Below are positions 43,485 to 52,941 of a stretch of 64,000 nt of DNA, piece after piece (the first letter of the stretch is position 1; each line of letters begins with the position of its first letter). The position numbers and the translations under genes were made by a program. The DNA lies in the NCBI RefSeq assembly GCF_000143415.4, contig NW_003314326.1, positions 376,945 through 440,944 on the forward strand, given 5' to 3'. This DNA comes from Selaginella moellendorffii. Taxonomy: Eukaryota > Streptophyta > Lycopodiopsida > Selaginellales > Selaginellaceae. Below the pieces are notes generated by a model. That model had not been told where the DNA came from. It worked only from the letters and a program-made list of their open reading frames with translations, and ran no database searches.

Positions 43485-43657
43485 TGAGGTCCAAATATAC
43501 AATTACAATGTTGTATATTAATTTTAACATAGTGGAATTTTGATAGCCGTTTAATTTGTTTTAATGTGGACCACTCGCTCCTATATATAAGCCAAGGCTT
43601 TTGGGTTAATTCATATATACATTTTTGTATTCCATTTCCATATTCCATGCACTCATA
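43485..43657 (+). mobile_element. Family-D copy 1, 3' LTR
   Basis: TGAGGTCCAAATATACAATT...GCACTCATA aligns over its whole length with the 174-bp LTRs of copy 2 (55783, 60595). It is preceded by a purine tract (GAGAGGAGGGGAAGAT). Confidence 0.8.
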
Positions 43658-43669
43658 CATATAAAGGTA

Positions 43670-44540
43670 ATTTATAATAATTTATATTTTTAATGTCAAA
43701 ATTTAGTAAATCTAAAATTAATTATATATGGTATATCTAAAATTAAATTCAAAAGATATTCCTAAATTTGAAAATCAACCCCTCAAAGTTTAAAAGTAGC
43801 CTCTTGATTGGGGTAAAATATAGGTGGTGTTTAGTGGATGCATCAGTACAGAATTGTGATGAAACCTTAGTTTTAAAGTTTTTCCCGTCACTAAAATATA
43901 CTTTTAATTATTTAAAAATTTATATATTTTAGGTTGATTTCATAATTATAATATAAAAATATCAATATAATAAAATAAATTTAAAAACTAATATATAATA
44001 TAATATATATATATATATAACACTTTTTGGAATCCTTTATGCTCCATAGAGTGAAATGTTTCAAACTTTTTTTGACTTAAAATTAAATAAATTATATTCA
44101 TATAGTATTTAAATAATTTATAAACAAATTTAAACAAGTAATTATACATTTGTATTTTTATTTTCTAACATGTTTCAACCAACATTACAGCAAATTAAAA
44201 TCGCAAAAAACAAACAAATGTATTCTACCTATTTTATATATCTACCACAAATGTTATCTGGCATGATATATTCCCGAAGTGTATCCTCAAACAAATTATT
44301 ATCTCTGGCATATTCTTGCCTTAGTCTGAACTTCAAAAAACGCTTTGCAGGTTATCTTTTTCTTAAATTTCCTCACTATTGATTCGCTGTCTGTCCACGG
44401 AGAAGCTGGCTGCATTCCGCAGCGCATTCATTGGTGGCGGGTAAATAAGAGGTAGATCTGATCCATGGAATGGAGGGAGTGAAGCAGTCAATCCAGCAAC
44501 AAACCATTCCAACAAGAAACCAAAAAAAAAACAACCGAAG
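43670..44540. repeat. AT-rich dispersed repeat and promoter-proximal DNA upstream of the fasciclin gene
   Basis: 43670-44160 is the partner of 29170-29640. 44160-44540 has no recognised element but probably contains the promoter of the gene at 44639. Confidence 0.5.
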
Positions 44541-44562
44541 AACACTCTGTGGCTCTAGAGAA

Positions 44563-44582
44563 GAGAGAGAGAGAGAGAGAGG
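44563..44582. repeat. (GA)10 microsatellite in the 5' leader
   Basis: Pure GA run about 57 bp before the fasciclin start codon. GA/CT runs are common in plant 5' UTRs and bind BPC-type factors; any role here is inference. Confidence 0.8.
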
Positions 44583-44638
44583 AGCAAGCGCTCCCAATAT
44601 CCATTCCAATTAGCTGCTGCCAAGGTAAAATTAGAGCA

Positions 44639-45418
44639 ATGAGGATCCCATTCCTCCTCTCCATCGCAATTGCTGCCATCGCCATTGCTGCTCGAGGAGC
44701 TCTGGGAGAATCCGGCAACTTCAACATCACCGAGGAGCTGGCCACCAATCCAAAGTACTCCGACTTCAACACCGTCCTCTCCAAATCCGGCCTCGCCGAC
44801 ACCATCAACGCCATGAACTCCCTCACAGTCTGCGTCCTCACGAACTCCCAGATGGCCACCCTCCGCTCCACACTCTCCCACGCCGATTCTTCCGACCCCA
44901 AGAAGGTGGCCGCGCTCGTCCGCCCCATGATCCTCCTCACCTTCATCGATCCCACCAATCCCAACACCGCCAGGAGCATCCGCGGCAGCCAGCAAGTAGC
45001 GTCGCTCTACCAGGCCGCCGGAGCCGCCAGCACGGACCAAGGAATCGCCAACCTCACCACCACTCGCAAGGGATCTCTCCAGATCGTCGCCGCCGGGGGT
45101 TCCAACGCCACCATCACCAAGAGCGTCAAGCTCATCGCCTACAACCTCAGCATTGTCGAGGTGAGCAATCCTCTCCTCCCTACCGGTGTTCTTGGCTCCG
45201 ACCAGAACGCTCCTGTTGTCTCGGTAGTCCCGTCACCCCCGCCAGTGAAAGCTCCCGCAAAGTCGCCACCCAGTGCCGCCGAGGATTCGTCTTCCACTCC
45301 GGACGAGAGCGACGATCAAGCTGACAAGACACCAATCAAATCCGCAGCTGCTCGAGCTTCTCGGCTCGGATTGGTGGCCTGGCCGCTGCTCCTGCTTCTT
45401 GCTGCTCGGAAACTCTAG
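44639..45418 (+). CDS. Fasciclin-like arabinogalactan protein (one FAS1 domain, GPI-anchored)
   Basis: 259 residues from ATG 44639. An in-frame ATG at 44549 would add a charged 30-residue leader before the signal peptide, so the inner start is preferred. The protein has a signal peptide (MRIPFLLSIAIAAIAIAARG) and one FAS1 domain, about residues 25-160, beginning NFNITEELATNPKYSDFNTVLSKSG. It shows the H2-like RPMILLTF, and the QIVAAGG and LSIVEVSNPLLP strands. A Pro/Ser/Ala-rich region follows (SPPPVKAPAKSPPSA), suited to hydroxyproline arabinogalactan addition. A hydrophobic tail (LGLVAWPLLLLLAARKL) fits a GPI-anchor signal. Such proteins act at the plasma membrane/cell wall in adhesion and wall assembly. 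No intron is needed. The gene is convergent with the PPR gene at 45461, with 42 bp between stop codons. A deleted pseudogene copy lies at 25173. Confidence 0.92.
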   Translation: MRIPFLLSIAIAAIAIAARGALGESGNFNITEELATNPKYSDFNTVLSKSGLADTINAMNSLTVCVLTNSQMATLRSTLSHADSSDPKKVAALVRPMILLTFIDPTNPNTARSIRGSQQVASLYQAAGAASTDQGIANLTTTRKGSLQIVAAGGSNATITKSVKLIAYNLSIVEVSNPLLPTGVLGSDQNAPVVSVVPSPPPVKAPAKSPPSAAEDSSSTPDESDDQADKTPIKSAAARASRLGLVAWPLLLLLAARKL

Positions 45419-45460
45419 CCTCCTTGCAAATTATCCATGGATCTTCCAGATCTAAAAAGC

Positions 45461-47305
45461 TTATACCACGCTCTTTATCCTGGCTTTCCTCCGCAGTCGG
45501 TTCCTCCTGAGGATCTCCCTCCGACGCTTTCTTTCTTCCATCCTCGCAGCGATTTCGAGCTTCTTTTCTTCTTCCTCCGGTTGGAATGGCCGAGGCTGCT
45601 GGAACTGTTTTGGGATTGGCATTATCTCCGATCTCGTCTGTGCAACTTCCAGCGGGTGCCTCGCGAGTGAGAATGGCATGTTTGGAACGTCGGTGTCCAG
45701 CCAAGTAGCCAGATCTACGTGTTTAGGCAGTAACTTCTTACGCAAAACACCGTAGACGTCTTCCACAACCTTGGGTCTTAACACCACCTCGGTTTTGCGT
45801 TGCTGGTCTTGGCTCCTGGGATCGTCAAGGCCTTCACGAAAATTCCCTGACCCATCGACAAATCCAGAGCGAGCCAGGAGATCCATTACGCTCGCGTAGT
45901 CCGGAGTGATTCCATAGCTCTCAACCATGATGAGCAGCTGCTCACGAGCATCATCCAGTTTTCCTTCTCGACAGCAGCCAAACACCAGCGCTCTGAAACT
46001 CTCGGCATTCGGAGCTGTGCCATCGAGCTGCATTGTCCTGAAGAGCCTCAAGGCTTCACAGCTATGCCCGTTAGAGGCATACGCAGCAACGATCGCAGAC
46101 CAGGGAAGAACTCCAAGACCGTCCTTGCTCGAAACCATCATCTTGTCGAAACACTTTCGAGCGCTTTCCAAGCATCCACAGCTCCCATACAAGTTCACCA
46201 ATCCAGCCCCGATCTTTCCATGAGCTTGAAAAACCTCTGGCATCCTCGAGTGCACGCGTCGTCCAACCTGGAGCTTTCGAGCGCTGGCACAAGCCTCCAA
46301 CACGACTATGTAAGTGATGGGAAAGAAAACCATTTCCTTCGAGCGTTGGAAGATCTTGAGAGCATCTTTGTGACGGCCATTGGCAGCGTAGACAGCCACC
46401 AGCAGCGTCTTCGTGAGCTTGCTCTCAATCTGGTCCTTCTCCGAGTAGCTCAAAAAGAGTTTCCTAGCCCTCGAAACACTCCCGCAGAAACCATACATGC
46501 AAAGGAGTGAGTTCTTCACTTTCCAGTGGCTCTCGAGGCCGGACTCCACGATATGAGAGTGCAAAGCTCGCCCCTCCGCGAGACTCTTCAAGTGGATGCA
46601 AGCGTCCAGAGCTGTGATGAATCCAATCCTCACAGGCTTCATCCCATCACACAGCATTCCCTTGTAGAGATCCAGCGACTCCTTGAAACAGCCCTCGTTG
46701 GAATGAAGCGCGATCATCCCAGTCCACGACACAACATCCCGGCAAGGCATCTGGAAGAAGATCTGTCTAGCCCGGCCAAGATGCCCATTGTGGGCATATG
46801 CGATGATCATCAAGATCGAAGAGAAAGCGTTCCTGTTCGCGCCCAGAGCATCAAACACCGACCTTGCATCCTCCACGGCCCCGCATTTCCCATAGAGCTT
46901 GATAAGAAGATTGCCCAAGAAGACGCTGTCGCCCAAGCCCCTCTTGACGATCCTCTCGTGCATCCACTTGCCCGTGGACAATGCCCCTGGCTCCAAGCAG
47001 CTCAGGAGAATCGTGGCATACTTCTCCTCGCGCCGGCTCCTCCGGCGGCGATCCAGCCGCGACTCCTCTCTCGCCGCGCGCGAGGAAGAAACCCGCTGCG
47101 TCCTGTCCCCGCCGTGGATCCCTATCCTGTCCCGCCAATCCATGATCATCTGGGCGTACGCCGCCCATCGCGATCCCTCCATCCGCCGAGAGACATAGCT
47201 CAGGAAGCTCCCGGGCAGGTCCCCCATTTGCCTCCCTGCGTATCTTCCGAAAGGCATCGTCTTCATCGCTGCCCCCGGCCGCAGCCGCCATGCCTGGCGA
47301 CCCAT
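45461..47305 (-). CDS. PLS-type PPR protein with DUF3820-like N-terminus and basic coiled C-terminus
   Basis: Intronless, 614 residues from ATG 47305. An ATG at 47318, in another frame, lies just upstream. Residues ~15-60 contain TMPFGRYAGRQMGDLPGSFL ... RWAAYAQMIMDW, matching the short DUF3820 pattern MPFGKYKGxxLxxLPxxYLxWL. An Arg-rich linker follows (SRLDRRRRSRREEK). Residues ~95-475 hold PPR motifs (NLLIKLYGKCGAVEDARSVF, VSWTGMIALHSNEG, NSLLCMYGFCGSVSRARKLF, LPWSAIVAAYASNGH). There is no E or DYW domain. The last ~120 residues are unlike known PPR tails: WLDTDVPNMPFSLARHPLEV, then a strongly charged segment (EEEEKKLEIAARMEERKRRR ... RRNRLRRKARIKS) that should be a long basic helix. Organellar RNA binding is inferred from the repeats; the role of the added ends is not known. 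Confidence 0.85.
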   Translation of the reverse strand: MGRQAWRLRPGAAMKTMPFGRYAGRQMGDLPGSFLSYVSRRMEGSRWAAYAQMIMDWRDRIGIHGGDRTQRVSSSRAAREESRLDRRRRSRREEKYATILLSCLEPGALSTGKWMHERIVKRGLGDSVFLGNLLIKLYGKCGAVEDARSVFDALGANRNAFSSILMIIAYAHNGHLGRARQIFFQMPCRDVVSWTGMIALHSNEGCFKESLDLYKGMLCDGMKPVRIGFITALDACIHLKSLAEGRALHSHIVESGLESHWKVKNSLLCMYGFCGSVSRARKLFLSYSEKDQIESKLTKTLLVAVYAANGRHKDALKIFQRSKEMVFFPITYIVVLEACASARKLQVGRRVHSRMPEVFQAHGKIGAGLVNLYGSCGCLESARKCFDKMMVSSKDGLGVLPWSAIVAAYASNGHSCEALRLFRTMQLDGTAPNAESFRALVFGCCREGKLDDAREQLLIMVESYGITPDYASVMDLLARSGFVDGSGNFREGLDDPRSQDQQRKTEVVLRPKVVEDVYGVLRKKLLPKHVDLATWLDTDVPNMPFSLARHPLEVAQTRSEIMPIPKQFQQPRPFQPEEEEKKLEIAARMEERKRRREILRRNRLRRKARIKSVV

Positions 47306-47517
47306 TCTCCTCCATAGCCAAGCGCTTTGACCCTAGAATCTAGATTGAATTTATGCTTTATAGTTGACTACGTTAATCTCAAACATTATCTGGTCACCCC
47401 AGAGTGGAACAGCTGGGATCTCTGGGATCTCTTGGATTCGGAGTAAAGAACTGTGATTGGTTTGCTATGCTCAGCAGCGTTCCTTCCATTAGAAACAAAA
47501 CTACTTCCCCAAGCCTC

Positions 47518-48704
47518 CTATTCTTCAACTCTATCTATGACTGCTCTGCCAAATCGATCATAACCGAGTGCTGCTGCCTCTGAGATGTAGCCTTCTCTGA
47601 AAAACGGCCATAGAGAGCTCTCAGTATCTGGGATGAATTTGCTCACAAAACTCGAAAGGAACTCATCTGCATTGAAATCCTCGTCGTCACCATCGTTGTC
47701 ACCAGGGCCTCCAACGTACTGGACCATCCCCATGTCGATGCAAAACACCTGAGCGTGGCCTCCCACAACGAATTCGATGTCAGCTCCATTGAAGCCGCCC
47801 TTGAAGTGCATCCTGGCAAGAAGGCGAGCTTCGTCGGTGACGACTTTAGAAAGGTCCAGCTCCTGCTCGAGACCAAAAACCTGGTTGTTCTTCACCAAAA
47901 GCTCCGGTCTTTCAAAAAACGTTTTACTATCCAGCTCCTCCAGCCATCTCAACCGCAGATCCCACGGCACTTTTGGCCTGCCGTCCCATTCTCCTGGAAA
48001 GTATAAGCTTCTCAAACGTTCCTCCAAGTTATCATCCATCATGACTCTTTCCTGTAGGATGCACGGACCTCCAATGTTGAATGGACCATCTTCAAGTAAT
48101 CCGAAGCACAAAGCTTACGCGATTCCTGGAGAAATTCGACCTCCATCTCTGCTTGTTCCTGGGAACAGTTCACAGTCTTCTTGATCACTTTAAGAACTCT
48201 ATCGGTTGTTGTCTGATAGAACACCATTCCATACTGGCCGGAGGATAGAGACACGAGATCAATGCCATTCCTGTAAAGAAAATTTTAGCATCTCAGAATC
48301 TTAAAATCAATTATATACTTACGTCCTCGCCCTGTAATCATCGTTTCCATCAATTGGAAAGTCCCATGTTGAAAGCATGCGTTCCATCAAATTCTCAAGT
48401 GTGGCTCTCTCTTCTGATTGTTCTCCAACTTCACTTTCCAATGCGGTTCTAAGTTTTTGATAGAATAGAAAAGCCGGTTGACTAAGCGACATCCAAAGAT
48501 CTTGCACATCTCTATCATTGCCATTTTCCTGAAAACAATGAAAACAATAGTCAATAGCTTTCCAGAAGCTTTTGAAACCAGACTTACCTCCATGAATTTT
48601 ACGGCTGCCGCAAAAAAAACACTTTCATGGCATACGAAGGTAGCAAAGGATTCGTTGGTGTCGACTTTTTTGAGGCATGAGACGCTTAAATACCTCCCAA
48701 CCAT
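47518..48704 (-). CDS. DUF3669-like protein with kinase-like N-terminal lobe, one frameshift
   Basis: Three exons can be read: 48704-48588 (39 codons from ATG), 48528-48323 and 48270 to the stop at 47518. Introns are short (52-59 bp) with GT-AG borders, and all junctions keep frame. Exon 3 begins with a glycine-loop-like segment (LSSGQYGMVFYQTTTDRVLKVIK), recalling a protein-kinase N-lobe. The later part contains LARMHFKGGFNGADIEFVVGG and VFCIDMGMVQY. These strongly resemble DUF3669, a domain best known in fungi (pattern MHWRAGIDANDVEFVL...WLLDF). Between the two parts the frame shifts by one base near 48105-48120: the first frame ends at 48039, the second carries on from ALCFGLLEDGPFNIGG. 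This is either a sequencing error or a disabling mutation. The HRD/DFG kinase residues were not found, so catalytic activity is doubtful. Confidence 0.6.
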
Positions 48705-48759
48705 CACAACTTTTCTCACCAAAGTGACGAAAGTCTTATCAATGGAAATCAAAAATTCA

Positions 48760-50345
48760 ATACGTAAACTAAACAATCAATCAACTCACCAGTGTTGTAA
48801 TAAAGCTTTCCAGCTCGAGCATTGCAGCCAGTAAGGCATCGGGGATGGATCCTGTGTTGAAGCGCCATACGGAAAACACAAGCCTTGATAGCATGGCGCG
48901 CACGAAGCAAAGACGAATCTGAAAGCAGCAGCAGCTCAGAAGCTCTTCTAGACTCTTGGTGCTCAAAGCCAGCAGCAAGCATAAAATACATTGAAGACGT
49001 TTCTATGCGGCCAAAGAAGTCGAAGAACTGTCGAACATTCCATAACGCAGGCTTCGATGACGCTAAAATTTCTTGAAGCAAATCCACGGGCCTCTTTATG
49101 ACGATTACGATTGCCACCTGAGAAGTAAGTAGGACTGCTCTCCTTGCTGAAAGAAGATGTTGAGTGTGAACTTCTGGAAGCGACCACAGAGCTCGTGCCG
49201 CAGCAACTTGTCCCAAGTCCAAGTCCCTTAGAAAACTCGCCGATGCCATACGGAGTTCATCTACAGGAGGCAGGATGTCCGCAAAAGCAAGCACTTCCTC
49301 GTCGACCTGAAAGCTTGCCCCCTGATACCGTACTACGAGACGAGAAGTAGACGCTAGGAACAGCACTCCAGCTGAGTAGTAACCATCCTTCGCAATAATC
49401 TGTGGATATCCTGTGCATATAAAGCCATCTGATCGCCAAGCAACCGTCTCCACAATCCTGAAATCGCTGCTCACGTAGACTTGGTTCCCGTTGCACAAAA
49501 CTGCCACCAAAACTTTATCCGAAGATGCTGCTACACGCGAGAGCGGAGTGATGGAGATGGCATCTGTGACAACAACCTCGCCAACGTCCTAGCAGCTATG
49601 AAGGTCAATCGCTGTTCTTCTTCTCCGACCGCGAGTATAACAGGTGCCTCTCTTCGTCATAACATAGCTGCAGAACCAGCGTCCTTCGCCTGCAATGAGC
49701 TCTTTTAAACACTTGGAGAAGAATTTCAAAAACGAAATACCTGACGAAGGAGAAGAATCCACCAGTAAGTCTCTGGAAGTAAGCTTCCGTCAGCTTGTAA
49801 AATGACCATCAAGACCACCCAGAAAAATTCCCTGCCAGGATGCTTCAATACAGGTAACCAGAACATTTCCTGTGGGTATTGATGACACTTTTACAAGCTC
49901 AAGTGAAAGTAGAATCACCTGGAAATAAAAAACATTGCCAATCACTAACAATTTTATTCTAGCACTAGAACTTACCTCCGTGGAGGATGCCAAGACTATA
50001 TTCTGCTCTTTAGCTCCCACAGCCCTCCATTCATCACCAGGTTGGCATGGATACCGCAGCAGTTTACCATCCCTGCAAGAGAAAAAACGTAGTTAGTTTT
50101 TGTTTTTCAAAAATACTACATCTGACCCTTCAATCCTCCACAGAAAAAAAGAGCTCTCCGATATTGCCCACGCCCTTGCGATCAAGGGAAGGAAACCACA
50201 AGAATGTATTCCTCCAGTCCTTACGTCCTCTGGAATGGAGCTTGCCGTGATCGAAGTAAAATGATCCATCTCCATCCCCAAGTCCCGCAATGAGTAGGGA
50301 GATCTTGAGTTCCTGAGGGTTGCTAAGCAACAGCTAGGTGTTGGA
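48760..50345 (-). pseudogene. NUP155-like nucleoporin N-terminal region, frame disrupted
   Basis: Exon-by-exon the minus strand follows the N-terminal beta-propeller of NUP155/Nup170, an inner-ring scaffold of the nuclear pore. Segments in order are CGFLPLIARAWAISESSFFLW (about 50209-50147), an exon at 50072-49976 with DGKLLRYPCQPGDEW and LASSTE, then SIPTGNVLVTCIEASWQGIF, LGGLDGHF, DEERHLLYSRSEK, DAISITPLSRVAASSDKVLV, and KRPVDLLQEIL ... SMYFMLAAGFEH. Several splice borders are clean GT-AG. Frame is lost at a T-run (49799-49803), again after SRSEK (~49630), and between MLAAGF and the segment ending LLAAMLELESFITTL. The C-terminal alpha-solenoid of a full NUP155 is missing. Family assignment rests on several short matches; function is presumed lost unless the breaks are sequence errors. 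Confidence 0.55.
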
Positions 50346-50349
50346 TCTC

Positions 50350-51290
50350 ATGGCTGCAGCAGGAGCGATGCTAGTAAGACTGGTATGGAGTGGTATGCCT
50401 TTTAGATTTTGCCCCAAATCGATTATCCTTTCAGGTATCATCACAACTGTTGAAACACGACTCTCTCCGTCGAATCGTCTCGACTTAGACGACCTTGTTT
50501 TATCAGCGATTCGAAGATGTTTGATGTTTCCAACCTTCGTTTTTCCTGCTCTGGAAGGGATCACAAGCTTGATCAATCGACAGCGAGGTACCTCATGCGC
50601 TATCCCGGCATTCGAGAGCCGAGTACGAACCTGAATATGTTGCGAGTAAGCTTTGCATTTGCTCGTGCCTCAATCGATGGATTTGTTTGTTGTTGGCGAT
50701 TCAGGAGCAACGAACACACGAAGCTCAACCTCGAGAAGCTCCAAGCTTTGGATGACAGCAACAGGTACTTCGATCAATCGGCAGCAACAGTGATCACAAG
50801 GTACCTCCAGTTCTTAAGGTCCTTCACTTTCTTTATCGGTCTTCAATGCTGTAGAAGTTTGCACTGTTTTTTGTTTTCAGCAGGGGTGATTCGAGAGGGA
50901 AAAAAGGAGCAGCGCAAGATCACGCCGAAGGTCAGTGATGCTGCTTGTCTTCAAGGCCTCGAATGTGGACATGAATTCGTATGAACAGGTAGCGCTGTTA
51001 ACGAAATTCCTTTCCTCTGTTTTATGCTAGTTTCACAGAATGGAGCTGGGTTAATTACAGCTAAGCTGGATTACTCAATAAGCGAAATGGATGGTAAGTT
51101 GCTGATTAGCTAGAGGGTTTTACAGGCAATTGACAGGGACGGTGATGTATATGGAAGCCTATTGGAACAGGTATGAGCTTTGAGAGGAATGTGCATTGTT
51201 TTCTCATTTCTTTCTTTTTCTAGGCCGCGGCTGTGCTCAGCATTCACAAGAATTTCGATCGAGAGGGCAACTCGAGGTTTCTCTCCTTTT
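50350..51290 (+). CDS. Unrecognised multi-exon gene (exon cluster)
   Basis: A chain of short coding-like segments is bounded by plausible splice sites. MFDVSNLRFSCSGRDHKLDQ (50517-) ends at AG/GTACCT. SNEHTKLNLEKLQALDDSNR with YFDQSAATVITR ends at AAG/GTACCT (~50800). GVIREGKKEQRKITPK (~50884-50931) ends at AAG/GTCAGT. TAKLDYSISEMDG (~51060-51096) is followed by GTAAGT. AIDRDGDVYGSLLEQ (~51126-51170) ends at CAG/GTATGA, and AAAVLSIHKNFDREGNSR (~51222-51275) ends at AG/GTTTCT. The repeated exon-end/GTxxxx pattern and balanced composition support a real gene, but no family was recognised and the start and last exon are not defined. It is divergent from the NUP155-like gene, with overlapping 5' regions. 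Confidence 0.4.
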
Positions 51291-51467
51291 TTTTTTCTCG
51301 TCCTAGCTCTGATTGTTCTTGTTTGTCAACCACGAACTTCGGCCAACCAGACCTAAGTTCAGTAAGTCAGCTTCTCCCTTTTAGCCATTAGATATTTGCC
51401 ATCCGACGGCTAGAAATGCCCTAAGTTTTGAAAGGGGGATTTCAGCCCTAAATCCCCGAGGGAGACG

Positions 51468-52387
51468 ATGGACAAGCGACGCAACGCCGCCGATTCAAGA
51501 CTGGAGATTTACGGTGAGCTAGGAATGAAGCGCGATGAGCGCCTCACTCTCGACTTCGTGGGTCACACGTTCGTGGTTATGGACACGCACGAGGACAAGA
51601 TCCTGTTCGTCCGCGACCGCATTCGCGAACGCTTCCACAGTTATGTCATCTTTTGTAACACAGCTGATTCGGTGGCGCTCGTCTCCAGCGCCCTCCTCTC
51701 TCCAGCGAATGACATGAAATACAATCCTTTCGACACCTTTCTTGCCGGTGACGAGTACAAGTTTCGTCGGAGACCGCGAGCGCTGGTTACAAACAGCGAT
51801 CTCAGGTAGACAAAATTGAATTTTTGTGACTCTTACGTTTGTTTCTCTCAGGGACGAGCGGCTGTTTGATGATCTCGACGGGAATCTGGTGGTAAACTAT
51901 GACATCCCAGACGATCTGGCGACGTATTACTACCGTGCTGCAAGAGTTCATCACGACTGTCGCTCCAAAGCAGTTGTTAATCTTGTTTTCAAAGAAGAGT
52001 TGCACAAGCTGATGCGTCACGAGGAGCTGCTGCGGCTGGAGATCTTGCCTAGCCGTCTTATCAATGTTCACATCGACTGGGAGTACGTATTTGTATAAAC
52101 CTCTTTCTTCTCTTTGTTCTTGACAAGCTTTTGCTCGATCGCGTAGTGATCCACCATTAGAAAGAGGCTCACTTACACAGCTCCAAGTCGCGGCTGGACG
52201 AGTGAGCATGGATGAATATCGCAGGTTTGACGAAACAAGGGGGTAAGAAAGTAAAATCTTTTCAAGTAAAGAAACTCAACCTCTTGGTCTCAGGGAAGAA
52301 AGACCCAGGCGGACGGATGCGGCGGGAAGGCAAGCATTAATACTTTTCGTGTCTCTGACTGTTTTTTCTATCTCAGGGTCTCCTTGA
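51468..52387 (+). CDS. Stand-alone DEAD-box RecA2-like protein, copy 1 (frameshifted tail)
   Basis: Exons 51468-51805, 51852-52082, 52147-52242 and 52294-52387, with introns of 46-64 bp, give 252 residues. The sequence follows the C-terminal helicase domain of DEAD-box proteins of the DBP5/eIF4A kind: ERLTLDFVGHTFVVMDTHEDK, HSYVIFCNTADSVALVSSAL (motif IV), RALVTNSDLRDERLFDDLDG and NLVVNYDIPDDLATYYYRAAR. In normal helicases the last two correspond to motif V (ATDVAARGxD) and motif VI (HRIGRTGR). Both are replaced here, so ATP hydrolysis is unlikely. No RecA1 domain (Q, Walker A, DEAD) lies upstream. A 1-bp deletion in a T-run near 52361-52366, relative to copy 2, shifts the frame and gives an early TGA at 52385. 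The lost tail is still readable in another frame to 52572. Confidence 0.7.
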
Positions 52388-52941
52388 AGGTGCCATGGTT
52401 TCACATCGAGGATCTAATCAAGCAGCCAAAAGCACGAAGCAAGAAAGTTATCGAGCCCCCAAAGCGAGAAAGCAAGAAAAGAAAGGCAGTGGACACTACT
52501 ATCGAGCCCCCAAAGCGTTCTCGTTTGTTGCATAGTCTCTTGGCATGGTTTGGTTATCCCGACTGTATATAAAGTGATCTTTTCCGTGATCGATGAAACT
52601 TTTAAAAGTTTCTTGTGGTTCATGGAAAAGATCTTCAGGCAAAGAAAGGTGAGATCTTTCCTAAATTCTTATAGCTCGAGCTAAACTTCTTAATTTTGCA
52701 TAGGAGATTCATTGCTCTAATCCTTCAATTCTAGTATTTCCTGATGTCAGGATGTATGAGAGAAGCACAATACGCTTACGAAGTGTTTGCTGCGTTGAAT
52801 CCTTGCAAGTCAAAAATCCTAAGGATTCGATTCCACCAGGAGGAAGATTTTGTAGAGCCTTTTCGACTAGATGCACTGAGTTTTAAAAACCCCTAGATCA
52901 TTATGACTATGCCCTAAGTTTTGAAACGGGGATTTCAGACG

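Noticed and set aside
46526-47317. 263-codon plus-strand frame opposite the PPR gene, and the 156-codon minus frame at 46851-47321
   Set aside because: Both are shadow frames; PPR motifs occur only in the 45461-47305 frame.
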